Shown: positions 1-5,548 of the stretch, piece after piece
Layout of the letters: every line of letters begins with the position of its first letter
Numbering within the stretch: position 1 is the stretch's first letter
The notes under the pieces: generated by a model
The model's database searches: none
Seen by the model: only the letters and a program-made list of their open reading frames with translations
Told to the model about the DNA's origin: nothing
Translations under genes and position numbers: made by a program
Assembly: GCA_913053665.1 (NCBI GenBank)
Contig: CAJXGR010000221.1
Coordinates: 1-5,614, forward strand
Reading direction: 5' to 3'
DNA: 5,614 bases
Origin: an uncultured Spirochaetia bacterium
Lineage (GTDB): Bacteria; Spirochaetota; UBA6919

Positions 1-1
1 G

Positions 2-997
2 GGTAGTTACGCAATGGCTCTGGGTCATCTTTTGGGGACTAAAGGCCATCCTATCCTCATGTGGTCCCATGATCAGGGAATCGCAGATGCCATCAATCAG
101 AGTCACCGAAATCCTCAATTCCTCAAGGAAATCACCTTACCCAATACGGTTCGATCCACAACCTCGCTTCAGGAGACGGTGGACGGCTGCGATTACCTCA
201 TATCTGTCCTTCCAACACATTTTATAAGGAATACGTTGGGCAAAATCGCCTCTGACATTCAGGATAAAACCATCATCATTAATGGGGCCAAGGGGATCGA
301 GAATACCACCCTACTCACCATATCCGAGATGTTTGAAGAAATCTTTCCTCAACGTTTACACAGCCAAATAGCATTTATTTCGGGGCCCAGTTTCGCTTTG
401 GAGCTGGCTCAAAAACAGATTACAGCGGTGACCGTCGCTTCCCATTCGGGACGTGTCCTGGATAAAGTCAAGGAACTTTTGACCACCCAATACTTTAAAG
501 TGTTTACAACCATCGATGTTATAGGCGTTGAGATCTGTGGGTCCTTAAAGAATATTGTGGCCATTGCGGCTGGGATGGTGGATGGCTTAAAGCTGGGAGC
601 CAATACCCAGGCCGCTATGATCACAGGGGGGCTCGCAGAGATCACGAGAATCGGTATCCGAAAAGGTGCTAACATGAGTACCTTTCTTGGTTTAGCGGGT
701 GTCGGTGATCTATTGCTCACTTGCACAGGGGAATTGAGCCGAAATCGTTATGTGGGTCAACAGTTAGCTTTAGGAAAAAAGACATCCGATGTCCTCTCAG
801 AGATGGATATGGTGGCCGAAGGGGTTAAAACGACTTTCTCAGCCATGGAATTAGCCAAAAAGTTAGAGGTCAAAGTCCCCATCATTGAAGAAATGTATAA
901 AATGCTTTATGAGGACAAGCCAGCTAAAGAGGTGGTAGAGAATCTATTAAACCGCGATCTACAGGCTGAGTTAGGCTCCACAACATTAGCCGTATAA
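2..997 (+). CDS. gpsA: NAD(P)+-dependent glycerol-3-phosphate dehydrogenase, 5'-truncated by window edge
   Basis: Reduces dihydroxyacetone phosphate to sn-glycerol 3-phosphate in the cytoplasm, the entry step of phospholipid synthesis. The frame is open to the left edge; the first visible residues G-S-Y-A-M-A-L match the GxGSxGTALA end of the Rossmann nucleotide-binding loop, so about ten N-terminal residues lie outside and the ATG at 14 is internal. Counting from the first visible codon, 331 residues are present. They include the NGAKGIE strand (94-100), SGPSFA (127-132), the catalytic-Lys motif GSLKN (K183), GANT (199-202), GVGDLLLTC (233-241, catalytic Asp 236) and SRNR (246-249), and end in an all-helical C-terminal domain of normal length. 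One oddity is G-G-L where most relatives have R-G-L after A-A-x-x-T (codon 626-628). The end overlaps the convergent phosphatase gene by 12 bp. Identity is certain; cofactor preference cannot be judged. Confidence 0.96.
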   Translation, partial: GSYAMALGHLLGTKGHPILMWSHDQGIADAINQSHRNPQFLKEITLPNTVRSTTSLQETVDGCDYLISVLPTHFIRNTLGKIASDIQDKTIIINGAKGIENTTLLTISEMFEEIFPQRLHSQIAFISGPSFALELAQKQITAVTVASHSGRVLDKVKELLTTQYFKVFTTIDVIGVEICGSLKNIVAIAAGMVDGLKLGANTQAAMITGGLAEITRIGIRKGANMSTFLGLAGVGDLLLTCTGELSRNRYVGQQLALGKKTSDVLSEMDMVAEGVKTTFSAMELAKKLEVKVPIIEEMYKMLYEDKPAKEVVENLLNRDLQAELGSTTLAV

Positions 998-1831
998 ATC
1001 GGGATTCCTCAAGACTTCTAAATAGCGTCGATGATCTTTAGCCTTATGGGAAGCAACAATGCTGTAACCCTCACTCAGGTTTTCTATGTTGGATATGGGG
1101 TTTCCGTAAAGATCACTTAGCTTTCCCCCCATCTCACTGAGGATCAAGGCAGGAGCCAGAAAGTTTTCTGCTGTCACACTTTTACGAAAGTCATAATGAG
1201 CCCCTGTAATCCCCTGAATCAAGTAAGACAGCTCGATACTGGAACAGGCGAAGGATCGAATCTGCTTAAAAGTCTTGTTCACACCCTGGAATAACAGGAA
1301 GTGTTCAGGTGCGAAGTGGTTGAGACTGCAGGTGACAATGGACTTTTCAAAGGTAACTTCAGGATTGGTCCGGATAGGTCGGTCTCTTAGATAGGCACCC
1401 CCTCCTTTTTTAGCTGTGAAATAAGCCCCGGAATAAATCTGTCCAATGATACCATGAGTGACCCGATCCGTGCTGATTATCCCTTTCTCAAGAACAGCTA
1501 TAGCAAAGCCAGTAAGGGGAATGCCATTGGCGAAATTGACGGAGCCGTCTACCGGATCGATTACGAAAAGATAGTCGTAGTCTTTTAAAGACTCATTCAC
1601 CATTCCCAACTCTTCAGTGAGGATTCGTGATGTGGGAAAGTGCTTTAGGAGATAGTTGATGGCTATTTTCTCCGCCTCAAAGTCGAACTCTCTGGTCGCA
1701 TCTCCTTTGGGGTTCTTCCCAACAACCTTTCTACGATCCTGATGACGCAAAAGATAATCTCTAACTTCCAAAAAAACGGTGACCAGATGTTCTAAAATAA
1801 TATCCAAGTTGACCCCAATGCGTGATTCCAT
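986..1831 (-). CDS. inositol monophosphatase-family protein with Asp-to-Asn change in the third metal motif
   Basis: A 281-residue protein of the Mg2+-dependent inositol monophosphatase / fructose-1,6-bisphosphatase superfamily, probably cytoplasmic. Numbering from the ATG at 1831: G-D-A-T-R-x-x-D (43-50) and the helix E-A-E-K-I resemble archaeal-type IMPase/FBPase; the metal-binding E-E pair is 73-74; the signature D-P-V-D-G-S-V-N-F (92-100) is intact; the C-terminal E-M-G-G-K-L-S-D (233-240) corresponds to EAGG-x-x-x-D. In the usual W-D-x-A-A motif the sequence reads E-N-F-L-A, so the metal-binding Asp is Asn 223 (codon AAC). A nearby D-F-R (214-216) matches the D-x-R that precedes this motif in archaeal-type members. 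The reading frame also opens with a TTG at 1843; neither start has a clear ribosome binding site and I prefer the ATG. The substrate cannot be told: inositol phosphate, fructose bisphosphate or a nucleotide phosphate are all possible, and activity may be reduced. Confidence 0.88.
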   Translation of the reverse strand: MESRIGVNLDIILEHLVTVFLEVRDYLLRHQDRRKVVGKNPKGDATREFDFEAEKIAINYLLKHFPTSRILTEELGMVNESLKDYDYLFVIDPVDGSVNFANGIPLTGFAIAVLEKGIISTDRVTHGIIGQIYSGAYFTAKKGGGAYLRDRPIRTNPEVTFEKSIVTCSLNHFAPEHFLLFQGVNKTFKQIRSFACSSIELSYLIQGITGAHYDFRKSVTAENFLAPALILSEMGGKLSDLYGNPISNIENLSEGYSIVASHKAKDHRRYLEVLRNPDLYG

Positions 1832-1848
1832 GAAGAATACCAAATCAT

Positions 1849-1877
1849 AAAGTAAGTATATTGACCTGGATTGTCAA
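1849..1877 (-). promoter_or_regulatory. candidate promoter of the inositol-phosphatase-family gene
   Basis: On the minus strand a perfect -35 hexamer TTGACA occupies 1877-1872. At a 17-base spacing the -10 would be TACTTT (1854-1849), a poor match. A better -10, TATACT (1860-1855), is only 11 bases from that -35 and would need another -35. Either choice gives a very short leader and no visible ribosome binding site. The -35 overlaps a dyad TTGAC-N7-GTCAA. Confidence 0.35.
1861..1877. promoter_or_regulatory. dyad-symmetric operator-like site
   Basis: TTGAC (1861-1865) and GTCAA (1873-1877) are perfect inverted 5-bp arms separated by seven bases, in the divergent intergenic region and covering the -35 hexamer proposed for the minus-strand gene. 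The spacing would suit a dimeric repressor. Short arms like these also arise by chance. Confidence 0.25.
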
Positions 1878-1933
1878 GGATTCTGAGGGAGACAAAGAAA
1901 AGAATTCCTCTGTATTCATTGTGTTTGAAGGAA

Positions 1934-1962
1934 TTGACGTTGATAGATATTTTGCTTATTCT
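1934..1962 (+). promoter_or_regulatory. candidate sigma-70 promoter of the ferredoxin-MBL gene
   Basis: TTGACG (1934-1939), a 17-base spacer and TATTCT (1957-1962) match the -35 and -10 consensus at five and four of six bases. The predicted transcript would start near 1969, leaving a leader of only about ten bases that begins at the ribosome binding site. That short leader is unusual, so a start slightly further upstream is also possible. Confidence 0.4.
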
Positions 1963-1967
1963 TTTAT

Positions 1968-1972
1968 AGGAG
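1968..1972 (+). promoter_or_regulatory. ribosome binding site of the ferredoxin-MBL gene
   Basis: AGGAG sits six bases before the ATG at 1979. It decides between that ATG and the in-frame ATG at 1991. Confidence 0.65.
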
Positions 1973-1978
1973 CAGAAA

Positions 1979-2866
1979 ATGGGGATTGGTATGGCACAAA
2001 TTAAAAAGAGACATTCGGCAAACATTGAAGGGGACTTCTTTGTGGATGACAGCTGCATCGATTGTGACGCTTGTAGGGGGCTGGCACCGGAAATATACGA
2101 AAGAGAAGACGATCAATCCATTGTCTTTCACCAACCCGACAACGATAAGGAACGGTATGAAGCTCTGATAGGACTGATTGCCTGCCCGACCTCATCCATT
2201 GGCACCACTGAAAAGGCTGAGGACCTACAATCAGCTAAAGAGTCCCTCCCCATAAAGATCCATGAAAATGTCTACTTCTGTGGTTATAACTCCAAAAAAT
2301 CCTATGGGGCGGCTAGTTATTTTATCCAACGAGAGGCCGGAAATATACTCATTGACAGCCCACGTTTTTCAGCGACCTTTTCAAGGAGTTTAAAAGAGCT
2401 AGGAGGCGTCCGATACCATTATTTGACTCATATCGACGATGTGGCGGACCATCAGAAGTATCATGACCTTTTTCAATGTGATCGGATTCTTCATAAAGAC
2501 GATATAGCCAGTTCCACAAAAGATATGGAAATCCAACCCGATGGTCTTGAGCCTTTCCCACTGGATACAGACCTAATGGTGATCCCCGTGCCCGGGCATA
2601 CAAAGGGACACACTGTTTTACTCTATCAAAATCGCTATCTCTTTACCGGAGATCATTTAGCTTATTCTCATCATTTGGAACATCTTTATGGATTCAGGAA
2701 TCATTGCTGGTATTCGTGGGATAGACAGATCAAGTCGATGGAGACCCTTCTGGATTATTCCTTTGAATGGGTATTACCAGGGCACGGACGTCGTTATCAC
2801 TGTAGCAGCCCAGAGATCATGAAGAAAGAACTGGGGAAGTGCATCAGGTGGATGAAGACAGTCTAG
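1979..2866 (+). CDS. ferredoxin / metallo-beta-lactamase-fold fusion protein
   Basis: A 295-residue soluble protein with two domains. Residues about 18-75 are a small ferredoxin: C26-x2-C29-x2-C32 followed by C69-P, the ligand set expected for a single 4Fe-4S cluster. Residues about 90-285 are a metallo-beta-lactamase fold: motif 2 is T-H-I-D-D-V-A-D-H (150-158) rather than HxHxDH, motif 3 is P-G-H-T-K-G-H (H207), motif 4 is T-G-D-H (D225) and motif 5 is P-G-H-G (H269). I recognise this arrangement, including the DDVADH variant, from ferredoxin-linked MBL proteins of cyanobacteria and other groups; their reaction is not established to my knowledge. The fusion suggests a redox or iron-dependent hydrolase, but that is inference. 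The ATG at 1979 is chosen because AGGAG lies six bases upstream; the ATG at 1991 is too far from it. There is no signal peptide. It is divergent from the phosphatase gene and convergent with the FliL-like gene. Confidence 0.9.
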   Translation: MGIGMAQIKKRHSANIEGDFFVDDSCIDCDACRGLAPEIYEREDDQSIVFHQPDNDKERYEALIGLIACPTSSIGTTEKAEDLQSAKESLPIKIHENVYFCGYNSKKSYGAASYFIQREAGNILIDSPRFSATFSRSLKELGGVRYHYLTHIDDVADHQKYHDLFQCDRILHKDDIASSTKDMEIQPDGLEPFPLDTDLMVIPVPGHTKGHTVLLYQNRYLFTGDHLAYSHHLEHLYGFRNHCWYSWDRQIKSMETLLDYSFEWVLPGHGRRYHCSSPEIMKKELGKCIRWMKTV

Positions 2867-2905
2867 TTTCTTTTATCAGGACAAGCTAAAACCTGGTTTC
2901 ACACC

Positions 2906-3385
2906 TTATAAATTGGGATTTGGACGTTTTAATACAGAAAACTTACTAAAATACAAATGACTGATGGGATACTTCATCATACTATTGATCTGACTCTTCA
3001 ACTCTCCTTCTATTTCTTTACGTTTATAGCCTTCATTTAACTCACCATAGGTTTTTTCGGAAATATAGTCTCGTATGAACTTATTGATCCTGTAGCGTTT
3101 TACAAGGATTTCATTCTCGTGATCATAGTTATTATAAGGATAGGCCAATGAAACACGAATCGTTACAAATACAATGGAATGTTCATCAGGCGGGATGGCA
3201 GTAAAGCTTAGTTCATCCAATAAGTGGTAGGACAAATTCGGTTTTTCCGACTTTTTCACGACTTTCATTTTATTGCCTGAGTCACGGAGAAAATCTCTCT
3301 TTTTCTCATTATCGGAGCAGTTGAAAGAAGCCGAAAACACTAAAATCCCGCATAATGCAAGGAAAAGGGCTTTTTTCTTTATCAT
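2906..3385 (-). CDS. FliL-like putative lipoprotein
   Basis: A 159-residue exported protein. It starts with a short basic segment (M-I-K-K-K), a hydrophobic stretch (about 6-21) and S-F-N-C (20-23). With Asn at -1 this is a relaxed lipobox of the sort accepted in spirochaetes, so lipid attachment at Cys 23 is plausible; an uncleaved membrane anchor is the alternative. A charged linker (24-50) precedes a domain resembling the periplasmic part of FliL: a beta strand V-F-V-T-I-R-V-S-L (72-80), helix R-Y-R-I-N-K-F-I-R-D-Y-I-S (97-109), the E-K-T-Y-G-E-L-N turn (110-117), helix K-E-I-E-G-E-L-K-S-Q-I-N (123-134), and a last strand H-L-Y-F-S-K-F (143-149). Length and order fit FliL, which associates with the flagellar stator and basal body. 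No other flagellar gene is in the window, so it may be a specialised paralogue. It is the second gene of a coupled operon. Confidence 0.72.
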   Translation of the reverse strand: MIKKKALFLALCGILVFSASFNCSDNEKKRDFLRDSGNKMKVVKKSEKPNLSYHLLDELSFTAIPPDEHSIVFVTIRVSLAYPYNNYDHENEILVKRYRINKFIRDYISEKTYGELNEGYKRKEIEGELKSQINSMMKYPISHLYFSKFSVLKRPNPNL

Positions 3386-3389
3386 GATA

Positions 3390-3396
3390 CACCCCT
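3390..3396 (-). promoter_or_regulatory. ribosome binding site of the FliL-like gene, overlapping the upstream stop codon
   Basis: On the minus strand AGGGGTG lies four bases before the ATG at 3385 and shares bases with the TAG stop of the amidinotransferase-like gene (3397-3395). This arrangement suggests translational coupling of the two genes. Confidence 0.6.
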
Positions 3397-4396
3397 AAAT
3401 CTTTTTATAATAGTTTTCATATCGATGTTTTTCTCGGTATGTTTTGACATTTTCTGAAAGGAGTTCTTGAGAATCATAAAAAACACCCAAATCACAGATT
3501 AAACGCTTAACAGAGCCTCCTCCCATGGATATGAACTCAGAAACATTGATTAACACAGGGTAGACACCCCTTTCCTTGATCTGGTCAATGAGATAATCAC
3601 TAACTCCTTCAGGTAGAAACAAGAAGATATCATCTTGATAGGTGCATTGAAAAGAATTAGCAGCAAATAGTTTAAAGTCTTCCGATGATAATTGGATGGC
3701 TCGATGACTGAACTCTTTCTTACAGACCCCTTGAGAACGGCGGGAAAAACCCTCTAAGTACACTAAAACATGTTCTCTATAGGCCCCAAAGGTATTGATT
3801 AGATTTTCCCCATGATAAAATCCATGTCTGGAAGGAGTTAAAGGAATGATGGGTTTATTCCCCAGAATCTGTTTCAGTTCACTAAGTAATTGATAGTCGG
3901 AGTGGATGCGATTCAGCCGTTGATAGGGAGGGATAGAAGGACGAAAGGAGTAGTGATACTTCTTATTGTTATTGTGGATAAATATATACCTGCTGCACTC
4001 GGGGATAAGGTCTGCCTCGCCCTCAAAAGACCTGGTGAGTTGAGCTGTTTGAATCCCAATACCTTCCAAAATATCTTTGGTATAGAGTTTTTCCCAAAAG
4101 CGATGGGATCGTAAATTAGAGAGGTAGAATATCTTTTCAGTGAGAGGGGCTTTCTGATGAACGTTGGCGAGGAACCCCGCGTTTGACGAGTAGACCAGGT
4201 CTGGGTTTTCCAACTGGGGAGGGATGACATAGACGTCTATCCCACAATCGATAAGGGTTTCAGCTAGCCTATGCCATTGTTCAATAGCCCGCTGTCGATT
4301 GATCTTCTTCCAGCTATCTTGCTGATTCGGCCAACTCATTTTTCGTATCAGGCTTATAAAAAAAGGATCACCCATTAAGACGCTGTGTTTACCCAT
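3395..4396 (-). CDS. amidinotransferase/dimethylarginine-hydrolase-like protein lacking the catalytic cysteine
   Basis: A 333-residue cytoplasmic protein of the guanidino-group-modifying (five-bladed propeller) superfamily, which includes arginine deiminase, dimethylarginine dimethylaminohydrolase and amidinotransferases. Family landmarks in order: V-L-M-G-D-P (6-11), substrate-binding N-P-D-L-V-Y-S-S-N-A-G (64-74), H-R-F-W-E (98-102), F-E-G-E-A-D (124-129), F-Y-H-G-E (193-197, the general-base His 195; the usual H-x-D is H-x-E), A-A-N-S-F (245-249) and S-E-F-x-x-x-G-G-G-S-V (286-296). The last motif is normally followed by x-C, but here it reads K-R, so Arg 298 (CGT) occupies the nucleophile position; a Cys lies three residues later (C301). 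Loss of hydrolase or transferase chemistry is therefore likely, although substrate binding may persist. The start is supported by GAGGT seven bases upstream. The stop codon sits 9 bp from the FliL-like gene, indicating co-transcription and a possible functional link. Confidence 0.82.
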   Translation of the reverse strand: MGKHSVLMGDPFFISLIRKMSWPNQQDSWKKINRQRAIEQWHRLAETLIDCGIDVYVIPPQLENPDLVYSSNAGFLANVHQKAPLTEKIFYLSNLRSHRFWEKLYTKDILEGIGIQTAQLTRSFEGEADLIPECSRYIFIHNNNKKYHYSFRPSIPPYQRLNRIHSDYQLLSELKQILGNKPIIPLTPSRHGFYHGENLINTFGAYREHVLVYLEGFSRRSQGVCKKEFSHRAIQLSSEDFKLFAANSFQCTYQDDIFLFLPEGVSDYLIDQIKERGVYPVLINVSEFISMGGGSVKRLICDLGVFYDSQELLSENVKTYREKHRYENYYKKI

Positions 4397-4403
4397 TATT
4401 CAC

Positions 4404-4408
4404 ACCTC
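4404..4408 (-). promoter_or_regulatory. ribosome binding site of the amidinotransferase-like gene
   Basis: GAGGT on the minus strand, seven bases upstream of the ATG at 4396. It supports that start. Confidence 0.55.
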
Positions 4409-4442
4409 AATGATTTGACATCCACTCATTTCTGAATAAGTG

Positions 4443-4448
4443 ATTATA
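4443..4448 (-). promoter_or_regulatory. candidate -10 element for the amidinotransferase-like/FliL-like operon
   Basis: A perfect TATAAT on the minus strand about 50 bases before the ATG at 4396. The -35 position at normal spacing is weak (TTAGTA or TAGTAA), so an activator or another sigma factor may be involved, or the match may be chance in AT-rich DNA. Confidence 0.35.
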
Positions 4449-4455
4449 GTATTTT

Positions 4456-4485
4456 TCGACAAACTTTACTAAAAATATCTATTTT
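4456..4485 (+). promoter_or_regulatory. candidate promoter of the alpha/beta hydrolase gene
   Basis: TCGACA (4456-4461, five of six to TTGACA), an 18-base spacer and TATTTT (4480-4485). This would give a leader of roughly 65 bases before the TTG start. The surrounding 160-bp intergenic region is so AT-rich that other -10-like hexamers exist, for example TATATA at 4485-4490. Confidence 0.3.
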
Positions 4486-4546
4486 ATATAAACATTTCAG
4501 AAAAGAAAATAAATGATTATTTTTATTAAACTTTTATCAATCCTCT

Positions 4547-4552
4547 GGGTGA
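4547..4552 (+). promoter_or_regulatory. ribosome binding site supporting the TTG start
   Basis: GGGTGA, continuing to GGTGAT, matches the part of the anti-Shine-Dalgarno complement downstream of AGGAG. It ends four bases before the TTG at 4557 and is the only such match in the leader. Confidence 0.4.
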
Positions 4553-4556
4553 TGTC

Positions 4557-5528
4557 TTGAAACTAAAACGCAAAAAAATACTCCTCTACGTTATCTTACT
4601 GGTGATCACAAGTCTTAATAGCGTGTGCTATCTGGAAGCCTATTACTTAACCCATTTTTCCAAACCCCCAAGTCCCGATACCAATGGATCCTCATGGATC
4701 ACAAAAATGAATATAAGGCTTTTTAATATCCCTCTTAGGAAAACAGGAAATCATAAAACACCCTGGGATTATGGCTTACACTATAAAAAAATTATGATCC
4801 CCAGCTCCTGGAATGTTGAAAACTACGTCTGGGAAATCCCCTGGAATCGGGATAATCTTGTTCTATTGTTCCATGGGTACAGCAGTAAGAAGGAAAATCT
4901 GTTGACGATGGCAAAAGTTTTCGTCAAGATGGGCTATTCAGTGGCCTTAACAGACTTCCCAGGTCATGGAGACTCCAACGTTTTGTGGACCACATTAGGA
5001 TACCGAGAAGCTTATGTGGTGAGGGATTTATATAACTACTACTCAAAATCCTATAAAAACATAATATTATATGGCTACTCCATGGGAGCGGCATCTATAT
5101 TACGTGCTGTGGGTGACTTGGGCGTTCAACCGGCGGGTATTATTGCTGAGATGCCTTATGGAAGCCTTTATCATACGGCAGTACAGCGATTTTCCATGGC
5201 AGGATCACCCTTTACCAGTCCACTAGCTGAACTGCTGGTCTTTTGGGGAGGCGTTCAGCATGGGATGAATGGATTTGATCTCGACTCCATCCGTTCTGCA
5301 AAGGCCATCACTGTTCCAACCTTTGTTCTGGGAGGGAGTGATGATCAGAAAGTCCCTAGTGATGAACTGAAAGCTATCTATAAGAATCTATCATGCCAGA
5401 AAAAGCTCTATATCTTTAGGGGATTGGGACATCATCATTTGTATCCCTTTAGGCCTGAAGAATATCTTAAGATTCTATCGCAATTTATGGATACCCTCAA
5501 GTCTCAATCCTTCGACTCATCCACGTGA
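4557..5528 (+). CDS. membrane-anchored alpha/beta hydrolase, TTG start
   Basis: A 323-residue serine hydrolase of the alpha/beta fold. Residues 1-7 are basic, and about 8-31 form a hydrophobic signal anchor with no acceptable lipobox, so the catalytic domain should face the periplasm or outside. The catalytic set is complete: oxyanion-hole H-G-Y-S-S (106-110), D-F-P-G-H-G-D-S (133-140), nucleophile elbow G-Y-S-M-G (S175), acid in G-S-D-D-Q-K-V-P (D263) and base in G-L-G-H-H-H (H291). The layout resembles the esterase/peptidase-like hydrolases often annotated only as alpha/beta hydrolase; the substrate cannot be inferred. TTG is chosen as start because there is a stop codon 30 bp upstream in frame with no ATG between, GGGTGA lies four bases before it, and the next ATG (codon 51) would delete the membrane anchor. 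It is divergently transcribed from the amidinotransferase-like operon. Confidence 0.88.
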   Translation: MKLKRKKILLYVILLVITSLNSVCYLEAYYLTHFSKPPSPDTNGSSWITKMNIRLFNIPLRKTGNHKTPWDYGLHYKKIMIPSSWNVENYVWEIPWNRDNLVLLFHGYSSKKENLLTMAKVFVKMGYSVALTDFPGHGDSNVLWTTLGYREAYVVRDLYNYYSKSYKNIILYGYSMGAASILRAVGDLGVQPAGIIAEMPYGSLYHTAVQRFSMAGSPFTSPLAELLVFWGGVQHGMNGFDLDSIRSAKAITVPTFVLGGSDDQKVPSDELKAIYKNLSCQKKLYIFRGLGHHHLYPFRPEEYLKILSQFMDTLKSQSFDSST

Positions 5529-5548
5529 TATAAACAAATTATGAATGG

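Noticed and set aside
409..726. Minus-strand 105-codon open frame
   Set aside because: Antisense shadow of gpsA; its hydrophobic look comes from the complement of the gpsA codons.
1792..2058. Minus-strand 88-codon open frame across the divergent intergenic region
   Set aside because: It overlaps both flanking genes, has no recognisable domain, and is incompatible with the promoter signals there.
2349..2603. Minus-strand 84-codon open frame
   Set aside because: Antisense to the MBL domain; no support as a gene.
2875..2897. Hairpin ATCAGG / CCTGGT between the convergent ferredoxin-MBL and FliL-like genes
   Set aside because: A six-pair stem with one G-U pair, an 11-base loop and no T-tract on either strand. 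The 39-bp gap is where a shared terminator is expected, but this is too weak to call one.
3494..3496. Cys 301 as the true catalytic nucleophile of the amidinotransferase-like protein
   Set aside because: It lies three residues past the family position while the preceding G-G-S-V aligns without a gap. Kept only as a minor alternative in the finding.
3890..4114. Plus-strand 74-codon open frame
   Set aside because: It lies wholly inside the amidinotransferase-like gene, opposite strand, with no family resemblance.
3913..4230. Minus-strand 105-codon open frame
   Set aside because: An alternate frame within the amidinotransferase-like gene, whose own frame carries the conserved motifs.
4506..4523. 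AAAATAA / TTATTTT inverted repeat as a terminator or riboswitch part
   Set aside because: Only A-T pairs and no G-C stem, so it would be unstable; such symmetry is expected by chance in this AT-rich stretch.
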